From: Candidatus Jordarchaeia archaeon
GTDB taxonomy: Archaea > Asgardarchaeota > Jordiarchaeia > Jordiarchaeales > Jordiarchaeaceae
Direction of reading: 5' to 3'
NCBI GenBank assembly: GCA_029856435.1
Contig: JAHQXB010000100.1
Location: 1 to 40,287 of the forward strand
DNA length: 40,287 nt
Under the pieces are notes generated by a model, which saw nothing but the letters and a program-made list of their open reading frames with translations, searched no databases and was not told where the DNA came from. The number at the start of each line of letters is the position of its first letter. The stretch's first letter is position 1. The translations under genes and the position numbers were made by a program. Positions 17,447-24,273 of the stretch are shown one piece after another.

Positions 17447-17647
17447 TTAGGTATGTTGACTAAAGGGAATTACATCATCAATCAGATTAACATGACTTAG
17501 CAACATACGTCTACAACAATACCTTGTAAGGCCCATACTAGTTAAAACGGCATCGGGCGGCTCTCCTTGTCTTACTCTCCTAAGAAACTCTTCCCATTTG
17601 TCTCCTACTACTTTTCCACATGTAAAGCATCTTATGGGTATTATCAT
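17447..17647 (-). CDS. rpoN: DNA-directed RNA polymerase subunit N
   Basis: RpoN is the Rpb10 homologue, a small zinc-binding platform subunit. The protein [21 protein letters not shown] and onward has the CFTCGK knuckle and the second cysteine pair in TRYCCRRML, the invariant Rpb10 pattern. I start at ATG 17647 (66 aa, family length), with GGTGAT upstream. An in-frame start 17 codons earlier would lie only a few bases from the TATA box at about 17702-17711, so it is unlikely. It follows rps9 after 145 nt. Confidence 0.96.
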   Translation of the reverse strand: MIIPIRCFTCGKVVGDKWEEFLRRVRQGEPPDAVLTSMGLTRYCCRRMLLSHVNLIDDVIPFSQHT

Positions 17648-17701
17648 AAATCCAATCACCATTAAAAATTTAGGAATGCTCAGACTTCCCAAGCACACAA
17701 G

Positions 17702-17711
17702 ATTATATATA
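17702..17711 (-). promoter_or_regulatory. Probable TATA box for rpoN
   Basis: The minus strand reads ATATATAATC here. Initiation about 25 nt downstream would fall near 17680, upstream of the ATG at 17647 but too late for a longer RpoN. This supports the short start. Confidence 0.45.
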
Positions 17712-17792
17712 GCTTACCACATTAACATTATTTGGTTTATAAGCGAATAAGTTTGAAGACCTCCATAATTTTCTCATCCTAGGGTGGGATGG

Positions 17793-18203
17793 TTACCTAT
17801 AACTTTTTTGTTCTTTTGCTCGGGCGCCCCTTCCTCCAGGTTTCTTAGGTTCCTTCCGTCTTGGGTCTGAAACTAGAATTTTTCTGTCATACTCTAAAAG
17901 TTTTTGTCTTATTTGAGGATCATCGAAATACTGAGTTAAGGCCTTCGAGATGGAGGTTCTAGCTGCTTCCGCTTGGCTAATCACTCCTCCACCCTTCACA
18001 GTAACATCTATGTCAACTTTGTTATATAAATCAGGGCCTACAAGGATTAAGGGTTCCAGTACTTTTTGGCTAGCTAGAAGTGGTTGCATTAGTTTAATGG
18101 GGATGTTATTAACTCTAATTTTTCCCGTACCAGGTTTTAAGACCGCCCTAGCTATTGCATTTTTTCTTTTTCCACTTGTTAATATTACCACTTTTTTACT
18201 CAA
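17793..18203 (-). CDS. rps9: Ribosomal protein uS9 (S9)
   Basis: S9 contacts P-site tRNA with its basic C-terminal tail. The 136 residues contain TSGKRKNAIARAVLKPGTGKIRVN, GGGVISQAEAARTSISKAL and the conserved tail DPRRKEPKKPGGRGARAKEQKSYR in which the last residues reach the decoding site. Start is TTG with GGAGGAG 7 nt upstream. It follows rpl13 by 16 nt, as in nearly all archaea. Confidence 0.97.
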   Translation of the reverse strand: MSKKVVILTSGKRKNAIARAVLKPGTGKIRVNNIPIKLMQPLLASQKVLEPLILVGPDLYNKVDIDVTVKGGGVISQAEAARTSISKALTQYFDDPQIRQKLLEYDRKILVSDPRRKEPKKPGGRGARAKEQKSYR

Positions 18204-18219
18204 TATTACTCCTCCAAGA

Positions 18220-18759
18220 TTAGATTCTATTAGATGGAGGGAACCACCCTATTTCTCTGGAAAGTGTTTCTATTGTAATGTAGCTAGAGTCCGTTTTTTT
18301 GACATGCGCATCAGTAATTGTTTGAGCGGAAACTTGGCTGTAAAATTCAGGGGTTCCTATGTAAACTCTCAGACGTTTATAGGCTGCTTTTCCTTTAGGT
18401 TTCTTCCAAGGAAGCATGCCCCGGATGGTACGTTTAACTATCCTATCAGGTCTACGGTAATGAAAAGGCCCCTTCCAAGGGGCGGTATGTGTTCTGATTT
18501 CTAATCTCGATTTATATTTAGATATGACTGCGCTTCTCTTACCAGTAATTACCGCTTTTTCAGCGTTGATAATCGCTATTTTTTCGCCTCTTAGTAGGCG
18601 ATTAGCAACCACACTCGCTAACCTTCCAAGAATTAGGTTAGTAGCATCGATTACAGCCAAATTTTCGATTGGCAAATAGTCTCTGTTCTTCTTTTCCTTT
18701 GGTTTCTTTATAGTTTCTTCCAATTTAACCTCTTTTCCTTCTTCTGACATTTCGCTCAC
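18220..18759 (-). CDS. rpl13: Ribosomal protein uL13 (L13)
   Basis: L13 is an early-assembling 50S protein. The core (DATNLILGRLASVVANRLLRGE, then GPFHYRRPDRIVKRTIRGMLPWKKPKG) is intact. About 30 charged residues (MSEEGKEVKLEETIKKPKEK) precede it, a longer N terminus than the usual archaeal L13. A GTG or an ATG three codons later could be the start; no clear ribosome binding site separates them. It begins 4 nt after rpl18e. Confidence 0.95.
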   Translation of the reverse strand: MSEMSEEGKEVKLEETIKKPKEKKNRDYLPIENLAVIDATNLILGRLASVVANRLLRGEKIAIINAEKAVITGKRSAVISKYKSRLEIRTHTAPWKGPFHYRRPDRIVKRTIRGMLPWKKPKGKAAYKRLRVYIGTPEFYSQVSAQTITDAHVKKTDSSYITIETLSREIGWFPPSNRI

Positions 18760-18763
18760 TCGT

Positions 18764-19129
18764 CTATTTGATTATTTTCACCTTAGTACCGGAAGGGTTT
18801 CTTTTAATGAGTTCTTGAATGGTTATACATTCTCCTCCAGATTTTTTAGTTTTGTTGACAGCCTCTTCAGAGAAGGACAATGCTGCTATGCAAACCTTAT
18901 GTTCTAGCTCTCCTGAACCTAAAACCTTTCCGGGCACTAAAACAGTGTCATCATTGACTGTGTGTCTATTAATTTGGGACAAGTTTACAGAGGTTCTTTT
19001 CCTTCTAGGTTTTCTTAACTCTTCTGAGACTCTTTTCCATATCTTACTTTTCTCTGATTTTGATTTTTTCTCGAGTTCAACTATTAGTTTCCAAACTTCT
19101 GGATTTGTGGGTCCTGTTGTTTTAGGCAA
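18764..19129 (-). CDS. rpl18e: Ribosomal protein eL18 (L18e)
   Basis: eL18 is an archaeal/eukaryotic 50S protein of the L15-like fold. I start it at TTG 19129 (MPKTTGPTNPEVWKL, 121 aa, normal length), because GGAGG lies 7 nt upstream. The frame is open about 30 codons further and would overlap rpoD, but that extension has no homologous character. The core shows IWKRVSEELRKPRRKRTSVNL, DTVLVPGKVLGSGEL and KVCIAALSFSEEA. The start lies about 50 nt inside the window after the rpoD stop in the same direction. Confidence 0.94.
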   Translation of the reverse strand: MPKTTGPTNPEVWKLIVELEKKSKSEKSKIWKRVSEELRKPRRKRTSVNLSQINRHTVNDDTVLVPGKVLGSGELEHKVCIAALSFSEEAVNKTKKSGGECITIQELIKRNPSGTKVKIIK

Positions 19130-19178
19130 CTTTTGGCCTCCGCTCTTTATTGTATCTTTCGAAGCAAATATGGGCTTT

Positions 19179-19973
19179 TTAGGCGAGCAGTGATTGAAGT
19201 TGCTTAACCTTTTTCTCAAATATTTCTATAGCAGTTTCTACAATTTTTTCTGGAGGGAGCGCACCGGTAGATTCGATACTAAATATGAAGGAGGAGTCAT
19301 CCGCATCAACGTGAATGGCGTCAAATTCACATTTTTCTTCACATGACTTACACAGAGAACAATTTAAAACATCCTTAATCACAATTGATTTATTTTTCAG
19401 ATCCAAAACACCTTTTGGACAAATTGTTACGCATTCACCACAAGCTTCACATTTATCTCCCTCAAGTTGAACAATGGGCTTGTACTTGTAAGCACATGTA
19501 GAAACCGGTTGGTATTTTGCATGGTCTTTACCTTGGCCAAGAGAAGCGTAAGCTTCCAGCACTATACGTTGCCCCCGAGCCAAACGAACAATTGGGATTT
19601 TATCACTAACGGGAACTACTGAAGGATTTTGAGATTTCAAGTCTCCAGAATAAACCGTCACACCTTCCTCTTCCGCCTCCCTCTCAAGCGTGAAAGTTAG
19701 CTGACACTGTGTGCAACCAGCTCCCTGACAACTGCATTCTTCCGGTAAAACATAATTCTCTAAATCGGTCTTAAGAGGAATGAGACCCAAACGGTGTGCA
19801 AGAATTTCATCGAACAGCGGAGACGTATTCTCAATAATAATGACTTCTTCGATAGCCATAGTTGGCACTTCGGCTAAGATAATACGCCTTAAGGCATTGG
19901 CAAACGCTACATCAACATTTTCAAGCAGGAACCTTAGATAATTCGTGTCCTTAGATAATATTCGTATATTCAT
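19179..19973 (-). CDS. rpoD: DNA-directed RNA polymerase subunit D with an eight-cysteine ferredoxin-like domain
   Basis: RpoD is the archaeal Rpb3/alpha-like assembly subunit that pairs with L. The alpha-type start (FANALRRIILAEVPTMAIEEV) and C-terminal dimerisation helix are present. Inserted between them is a ferredoxin-like domain with two complete 4Fe-4S motifs, CEACGECVTIC followed by P and CSLCKSCEEKC. The eight cysteines lie near residues 175-185 and 205-215. A further cysteine cluster (CSCQGAGCTQC) is near residue 80. Only some archaea keep both clusters. ATG 19973 has GGTG upstream; a GTG two codons earlier is possible. Confidence 0.96.
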   Translation of the reverse strand: MNIRILSKDTNYLRFLLENVDVAFANALRRIILAEVPTMAIEEVIIIENTSPLFDEILAHRLGLIPLKTDLENYVLPEECSCQGAGCTQCQLTFTLEREAEEEGVTVYSGDLKSQNPSVVPVSDKIPIVRLARGQRIVLEAYASLGQGKDHAKYQPVSTCAYKYKPIVQLEGDKCEACGECVTICPKGVLDLKNKSIVIKDVLNCSLCKSCEEKCEFDAIHVDADDSSFIFSIESTGALPPEKIVETAIEIFEKKVKQLQSLLA

Positions 19974-20053
19974 AATCACACCAACGAACTAAATCAAAGT
20001 TAATAAAAATGATGCTCAACGTTATTAAGCATAAGTACACAACATATGAAATT

Positions 20054-20063
20054 ATAATATAAA
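20054..20063 (-). promoter_or_regulatory. Probable TATA box for rpoD
   Basis: The minus strand reads CTTTATATTATAAT here, in the 134-nt gap between rps11 and rpoD. It suggests that rpoD-rpl18e-rpl13-rps9 can be transcribed separately from rps13-rps4-rps11. Confidence 0.45.
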
Positions 20064-20113
20064 GGTACTTGGTCTACACTTAGGATTCTCGAGCTGAAAT
20101 AAATAACTGATTT

Positions 20114-20515
20114 TTAGACCCTCCGACCACGTCGACCTCCCGGTCTACGTGTGCCGTCATGTGGATATGGAGTTACCTCTTCGATTCGCCCAATTCTCAA
20201 TCCAGCCCTAGCCAAGGCACGTATCGCTGCTTGAGCCCCCGGCCCCGGTGTTTTGGGACCATGTCCACCCGGTGCTCTGACATAAATGTGTATTGCTGTG
20301 ATACCCTTATCCATAGCTGCTTGTGCTGCCCTGTAAGCTGCTTGCATAGCAGCGTAGGGAGAGGACTCGTCCCGATCAGCTTTTACAATCATACCTCCTG
20401 AGTAGCGCGCGATTGTTTCGGCACCGGAAATGTCCGTTATGTGAACTATGGTATCGTTATAAGAGGAGTATATGCGAGCAATACCCCAGTGAGGTTTTTT
20501 GGATTTTTCGCTCAT
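20114..20515 (-). CDS. rps11: Ribosomal protein uS11 (S11)
   Basis: S11 lines the platform of the 30S subunit near the E site. The 133 residues include [58 protein letters not shown] and the conserved basic tail [19 protein letters not shown]. It follows rps4 by 27 nt with the order S13-S4-S11 typical of archaea. Confidence 0.98.
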   Translation of the reverse strand: MSEKSKKPHWGIARIYSSYNDTIVHITDISGAETIARYSGGMIVKADRDESSPYAAMQAAYRAAQAAMDKGITAIHIYVRAPGGHGPKTPGPGAQAAIRALARAGLRIGRIEEVTPYPHDGTRRPGGRRGRRV

Positions 20516-20542
20516 TTTTCATTCCCCTTAATTCAAATATTA

Positions 20543-21079
20543 TCATCCTTCAACTTTAGTTTTGACGCGTTCAGGATGGTTGGGGTCGCTTAGCGGTGAA
20601 GAAGGGGCGAAGGACACCAAACTCTCTTCCTCTCTAGTTACTAAGTATCCCGGCGAAGTTACGCGTCTATTATCTATTGCTATGTGTCCATGTGTTATAA
20701 GTTGCCTTGCATGATAAATGGATTTGGACAACCCCAACTTATTGACTATTGTCTGTAACCTCCTACCTAATAAATCTTCAATGTTAAGTTTGAGAACATC
20801 ATCCAAGGAAGCTTCAAGATTTAGTATCCCTAAATGGTGAAGTCTTCCCACCAATAATTTCCTTGATTTTTCTTGTTCCTCGTCGGGAAGGGCAAGGCAG
20901 CGTCTAGCCTGATCCCTAAAGTTGCTGAGCATTGTGCTTGCGCGCCAAATCTCTCTCTTATTCCTTAAACCATACTTACCTATGAGAATTAGTTCACTGT
21001 GTATTCTATCCTTCTGGAAAGGATGCCTTGGAGTCTTGTACTTCTTTCTATGTTTCTTAGGATCGCCCGTTTCAATCAC
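20543..21079 (-). CDS. rps4: Ribosomal protein uS4 (S4)
   Basis: S4 is a primary 16S rRNA binder. The 178-residue product has the archaeal start GDPKKHRKKYKTPRHPF, the KYGLRNKREIWRA segment and an S4 RNA-binding domain SIYHARQLITHGHIAIDNRRV. Start is GTG four residues before GDPKK, 7 nt after the rps13 stop; its ribosome binding site overlaps the rps13 end, so the start is slightly uncertain. Confidence 0.96.
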   Translation of the reverse strand: MIETGDPKKHRKKYKTPRHPFQKDRIHSELILIGKYGLRNKREIWRASTMLSNFRDQARRCLALPDEEQEKSRKLLVGRLHHLGILNLEASLDDVLKLNIEDLLGRRLQTIVNKLGLSKSIYHARQLITHGHIAIDNRRVTSPGYLVTREEESLVSFAPSSPLSDPNHPERVKTKVEG

Positions 21080-21086
21080 CTCAAGT

Positions 21087-21539
21087 CTACTTTTTCTTTC
21101 TCCTTACACCCACGGTTTGACCTTTACGTCCCGTAGTTTTGGTGTGCTGTCCTCTTACCTTGAGTCCTAAGGCGTGACGTATACCCCTGTAACTCTTCAT
21201 TTTTCTCATATCATCAATGTCTGTTTTAATGGCTAAAGTGAGATCAGAACCAGTGAGATGTAAATATTCACCAGAACTTACGTCCTTCTGTCGATTAACC
21301 ATCCATTTAGGAATACCATATTTTACGGGGTTGGCCAAAACCTCCTCAATTTTTCTAACATCTTGTTCCGAAATAAACCCCATTCTAATGTTAGGATCAA
21401 GCCCGACTACCCGTATTATGGACTCCGCTAACCTAATGCCCACTCCTTTAATTCCAGTCAAAGCATAGGCTAGCTTTTTTGAACCGTCCAAATCTGTACC
21501 AGCAACTCGAACAAGATAACGGTACTCTTCCGACGACAA
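21087..21539 (-). CDS. rps13: Ribosomal protein uS13 (S13)
   Basis: S13 contacts the 50S subunit and tRNA at the top of the head. The 150 residues begin MSSEEYRYLVRVAGTDLDGSK. The helix-two-turn-helix ALTGIKGVGIRLAESI follows, and the protein ends with YRGIRHALGLKVRGQHTKTTGRKGQ. Start is TTG with GGAGT upstream. It leads the S13-S4-S11 unit, and the interrupted tRNA-Ser is divergent from it, 205 nt away. Confidence 0.97.
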   Translation of the reverse strand: MSSEEYRYLVRVAGTDLDGSKKLAYALTGIKGVGIRLAESIIRVVGLDPNIRMGFISEQDVRKIEEVLANPVKYGIPKWMVNRQKDVSSGEYLHLTGSDLTLAIKTDIDDMRKMKSYRGIRHALGLKVRGQHTKTTGRKGQTVGVRRKKK

Positions 21540-21767
21540 TTGTAAACACTCCTTATTAGGGAATCAAAAACAACAAAACACCAAATAAACTTTACGTACA
21601 GCGTTTAACAGCAGAAAATAGTAAAACCACTAAAAAAATAAATATATCGCCCATTTTCACAGAAAACAAATAAATACCCTAAGAACTTTAAACTAAAAGG
21701 TAGCTAAAATTCACAAAAATTGAGAAAAATGTTAAAATGAAGATGCCGGGGTAACCAAGTGGATCAC

Positions 21768-21786
21768 GTTACAGGCGTACAAAAAC
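21768..21786 (+). other. 19-nt insertion in the D arm of tRNA-Ser, mechanism unresolved
   Basis: Removing 19 nt between A21-C22 and G23 restores a perfect D stem (ACC with GGT). The exact ends can slide by up to three bases because ACG occurs at both junctions. I tested the possible boundaries for a 4-bp central helix with 3-nt bulges and found none. So this is either a non-canonical intron or an unusually large D loop. Confidence 0.5.
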
Positions 21787-21793
21787 GGTGCAG

Positions 21794-21818
21794 ATACTTA
21801 TTAATGTAGTTAGCACAA
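21794..21818 (+). other. BHB-type intron in tRNA-Ser at position 29/30 (25 nt)
   Basis: Exon GTGC (21788-21791) pairs with intron GCAC (21813-21816) as the 4-bp central helix. Bulges are AGA and AAG. Cutting after the second base of each joins CAG to GC and completes the anticodon stem CAGGC. The intron side continues as TACT/AG-TA with one bulged base. No outer exon helix is evident, so it is a relaxed BHB. Confidence 0.82.
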
Positions 21819-21826
21819 GCCTGGAG

Positions 21827-21838
21827 AATACACTAGTA
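21827..21838 (+). other. BHB intron in tRNA-Ser at the canonical position 37/38 (12 nt)
   Basis: Exon CTGG (21821-21824) pairs with intron CTAG (21833-21836), with one G-U pair, as the central helix. Bulges are AGA and TAA. The outer helix is the anticodon stem CAGGC/GCCTG, which exists only after the 29/30 intron has been removed. The intron has no separate inner helix, only a 5-nt loop (ATACA). Cleavage after the second bulge bases leaves the 7-nt loop CTGGAGA. Twelve nucleotides is very short for an archaeal intron. Confidence 0.85.
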
Positions 21839-21872
21839 AGCCTGTGGTCCGAAAGGATCGCGCGAGTTCGAA

Positions 21873-21900
21873 AGGAAAATACTTATTATTTACCCGAGTG
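21873..21900 (+). other. BHB intron in the T loop of tRNA-Ser, position 59/60 (28 nt)
   Basis: The T stem GCGAG/CTCGC is the outer helix. Exon TTCG (21867-21870) pairs with intron CGAG (21895-21898) as the central helix, with one G-U pair. Bulges are AAA and TGT. The inner helix is GG-AAAT/ATTT-CC with one A-A mismatch. Cutting after the second bulge bases restores the canonical loop TTCGAAT. All elements of a strict BHB are present. Confidence 0.9.
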
Positions 21901-21991
21901 TCTCGCCCCCGGCGCCAATAACTACTCCTTTCAGTGGCCGGAACATATTTTGACTTCCTAAAACTAGTTAGGAATAACTGGATTCGGATGC

Positions 21992-23042
21992 TTATCCCTC
22001 AGTTTCCTCGCTTCTATCATGTTTTTTCCACATAGGAGGGTAGGTTCCCGGCTCCATTAAGACACGGTTTATTTCCACCACAACCCCATGGTTTGAGGCG
22101 TACATTTCTTGACTGCTCATTTTTGCTATTCCCAATGCTACAGCTTCATTTTTAAGCGTGAAGATTGAAACTAGATCACCAGCTTTTATCTCACTCTCTA
22201 GTTTAACTATTCCAGGAGCGGTTAGATTTGCGCCGTGACAAAGAGAATCTACGGCAGAGTCTCGTATAAAAATTTTAGGTATATGCTCCAGTGCATTTTC
22301 CATTGGTTGGATAATTTTTCTAAGGAATGATTCGTCTCCATCTTCCTTCCAGAAATGGTAAGCATCAACGAGGTCGTATAGGTTTGTTATAGTATCTTCT
22401 TTAAAAGGCCCTGTTCGGGTGCGTCTAAGTTCTCTCATGTGGGCGCCACAACCTAAAACCTCACCAATGTCGTGGCAGAGCTTTCTTATGTAGGTGCCGG
22501 CCTCACAACCAACACGCAAGAGCCCATTTCTACCCTCTAATTCATTTAGTTCAATATAATATATTTCCCTAATCCTCACCCTCCTTTTAACCGAGGAGCG
22601 AAGCGGTGGACGTTGATAAATTTGTCCCGCAAACTCGTTTACAACTTCTCTCAATCTACTTTCAGACACATCCCCGTGCAGCCGAATTACACAAACATAC
22701 TCTTTCCCAGCCGGAAGAAGAGCTTGAACTACTTTAGTTGCAGATTCTAAAGCCACAGGAAGCACACCAGTGACTTTGGGATTTCACTGCCCCCTATGCT
22801 TCTGAAGGAAGCTCTAGTGTCCCAGCGTGGCCTGCCTTCTTAACATTTAAGATTTTTTTGACCCAGCTAACCACTTCATGCGAGGTGGGACCCGGAGGCT
22901 TGTCAACATTGACTATCCCGTTTTTTATATAATCTTCTATTTGACGTTCGTTGGGTGGAGTTCCATACTCCGGACTAGTGACCGCGTTAGCCTTCTGGAG
23001 TATCTCTCTTTTCTTGTCGCTGGGTAAAAAACGCTCGACCAT
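21992..23042 (-). CDS. cbf5: rRNA pseudouridine synthase Cbf5 (archaeal TruB), interrupted by a 31-nt BHB intron
   Basis: Cbf5 is the catalytic subunit of H/ACA RNPs and also acts on tRNA U55. The coding sequence is complement(join(21992..22782, 22814..23042)), 339 residues, normal for Cbf5. Exon 1 carries the N-terminal segment with [19 protein letters not shown] and KAGHAGTL. Splicing creates D77, the catalytic aspartate of [36 protein letters not shown] and a C-terminal PUA domain follow. Unspliced, the frame leaves the family after GTL and stops at TAG. The gene begins 51 nt after rpl14e. Confidence 0.95.
22783..22813 (-). other. BHB pre-mRNA intron in cbf5 (31 nt), splitting the catalytic Asp codon
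   Basis: On the minus strand the outer helix is GGGA/TCCC (22820-22823 with 22778-22781). The central helix is CACT/AGTG (22816-22819 with 22785-22788). Bulges are AGA and AAA. The inner helix is GCTTCC/GGGGGC with two G-U pairs and a 12-nt loop. Cleavage after the second bulge base joins CTA-G to AT-CCC, giving Leu-Asp-Pro. The intron is 31 nt, so it also shifts the frame if retained. This is a textbook BHB. Confidence 0.94.
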
Positions 23043-23093
23043 TATCCATCCCCACTAAGTTTTTAAAATAAAAATAAAAATATTGGGTTACAT

Positions 23094-23387
23094 TTACCGC
23101 ATAAGTCTTAGATTCACTTTTACTTCTTGCTTCATTAAATCCAACAACCCTGCTTTTTCTAGCGCACTAATGATTTCGCTGTCTTCAGCCCCACGTTTGA
23201 TATCAATTTTGTTTTCTGTAACCTCCAAGTGTTTTATATTCGCTCTGCGTCTTCTAACCTTGTTTAGTGAGGGGGGCCCTGTAATGAGAACATAGTTTTT
23301 GTCGATGACCTCTACTATTATGCATTTTTTGCCAGCTTCTCTTCCCATTAATTTCACGCAAATTCTTCCCGGTTCAATTGCAACCAT
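23094..23387 (-). CDS. rpl14e: Ribosomal protein eL14 (L14e)
   Basis: eL14 is an archaeal/eukaryotic 50S protein with a KOW-type barrel. The 97 residues start [27 protein letters not shown] and continue [29 protein letters not shown]. Length and motifs are normal. It lies between cmk (61 nt upstream) and cbf5, the conserved archaeal neighbourhood. Confidence 0.96.
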   Translation of the reverse strand: MVAIEPGRICVKLMGREAGKKCIIVEVIDKNYVLITGPPSLNKVRRRRANIKHLEVTENKIDIKRGAEDSEIISALEKAGLLDLMKQEVKVNLRLMR

Positions 23388-23448
23388 TTTCTAAACCTCC
23401 AGTCGCTCTCGAGTCTTCCTTCCAGGTCACCCTAGTAGGTTCAATCTC

Positions 23449-23991
23449 TTAGGAGGACGAGGCAATATATTCTTCTACCACTGTCTTTAAAATCTTTACT
23501 ATAGAATCAAGCGACCACAAATCGGTATTAATTATCACGTCAAAAATTGAGTGGTCATCAATGTTAATGTTATAAATTTTTTTAAATCTCTCCTTTTCAC
23601 TCTTCTCTCTAGCAAGAGTTTCTTCTAAAGCCTCCTCATAAGACTTATTATCCCTTTTGGCTAATCTTCTGACCCTTACTTCGAGTGGGGCGGTCAGTAA
23701 TATCTTTATATCAGCATACTCTTGTGCCATCCAGGCGCTCAAACGAGCATCAATAATTACGTTTCCTTTTTTTGCCACCTTAATAGTTTCCTCATCAATC
23801 TGACGATCTATCTCAGGATTATTCTCGACATAGGAGCTAAATTCTTCTAGACTCATACCTTTCTCTTTGGCTAAACGACGGAAAATTTCTCCCGAAGAAA
23901 CGTATCTTAAATTAAAGATTTCAGCTAAGAGCTTGGCACAGGCAGATTTACCCACGCCATGCTCCCCGCTAATTGTTATAACAATACCCAC
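23449..23991 (-). CDS. cmk: Cytidylate kinase, archaeal type
   Basis: CMP/dCMP kinase supplies CDP. The 180-residue P-loop protein has ITISGEHGVGKSACAKLLAE (Walker A) at the N terminus. Then come YVSSGEIFRRLAKEKGMSLEEF and VIIDARLSAWM, and a lid-like RRLAKRDNKSYEEALEET. It is the short archaeal form. The GTG start shares one base with the rpl34e TAG stop, so it is translationally coupled. In this cluster it is a standard partner of rpl34e and rpl14e. Confidence 0.94.
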   Translation of the reverse strand: MGIVITISGEHGVGKSACAKLLAEIFNLRYVSSGEIFRRLAKEKGMSLEEFSSYVENNPEIDRQIDEETIKVAKKGNVIIDARLSAWMAQEYADIKILLTAPLEVRVRRLAKRDNKSYEEALEETLAREKSEKERFKKIYNINIDDHSIFDVIINTDLWSLDSIVKILKTVVEEYIASSS

Positions 23992-24257
23992 TACTCGTTG
24001 CCCCTAACACTAATCTTATAAAACGATTTTAAACATCTAGAGCAGAGGTACCCACCATAAGGCCTGTCTGGTCGCCTCTGAGTCTTCGACTTTAAATGTG
24101 AAACACTTTCACTCCAACATCCCGAAAGAAGCGCGCCGCAGGAAGCACAAACGGGTTTATTAGCCTTCCTTCTGCGATAATGGGTTACAAGTTTCCCACC
24201 TGAAGTTCTAACTTTTTTTCTCAGCATAGATCTGGATCTATATTTTGGACTAGGCAA
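23991..24257 (-). CDS. rpl34e: Ribosomal protein eL34 (L34e)
   Basis: eL34 is an archaeal/eukaryotic 50S protein. I start it at TTG 24257, giving MPSPKYRSRSMLRKKVRTSG (88 aa). GGTGAT lies 7 nt upstream and the N terminus then matches the family, which begins MPxPxxRSRS. Earlier in-frame starts would overlap the preceding gene. The middle has VTHYRRRKANKPVCASCG and the end YLCSRCLKSF, which together form the zinc site. Confidence 0.93.
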   Translation of the reverse strand: MPSPKYRSRSMLRKKVRTSGGKLVTHYRRRKANKPVCASCGALLSGCWSESVSHLKSKTQRRPDRPYGGYLCSRCLKSFYKISVRGNE

Positions 24258-24273
24258 CTCATCCATCACCATC

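Larger units (their letters stand above)
21745..21917 (+). tRNA. tRNA-Ser(GGA) with three BHB-type introns and a D-arm insertion
   Basis: The 173-nt locus folds to an 89-nt type II tRNA after removing 21794-21818, 21827-21838, 21873-21900 and a 19-nt D-arm insertion (about 21768-21786). Acceptor stem GCCGGGG/CCCCGGC, discriminator G and encoded CCA (21915-21917) are clear. The D stem is ACC/GGT. The anticodon stem is CAGGC/GCCTG with loop CTGGAGA, giving anticodon GGA. The long variable arm is closed by GGTCC/GGATC. The T stem is GCGAG/CTCGC and its restored loop is TTCGAAT. G73 with a long variable arm fits archaeal Ser rather than Leu. Confidence 0.9.

Noticed and set aside
17648..17698. 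A longer RpoN starting at 17698
   Set aside because: The start would lie within a few bases of the likely TATA box; the extra residues do not match the family, and GGTGAT marks the later ATG.
21777..21820. A single 44-nt intron in tRNA-Ser starting after the first CAGGC
   Set aside because: That model leaves a mismatched D stem and no boundary gives a BHB. Splitting the insert into a D-arm part and a 29/30 intron repairs the D stem and gives a GTGC/GCAC central helix.
21992..23042. cbf5 as a frameshift caused by a sequencing error
   Set aside because: The extra 31 nt have a full BHB with helices in both exons, and a sequencing error would not insert a structured 31-nt block at the exact catalytic codon.
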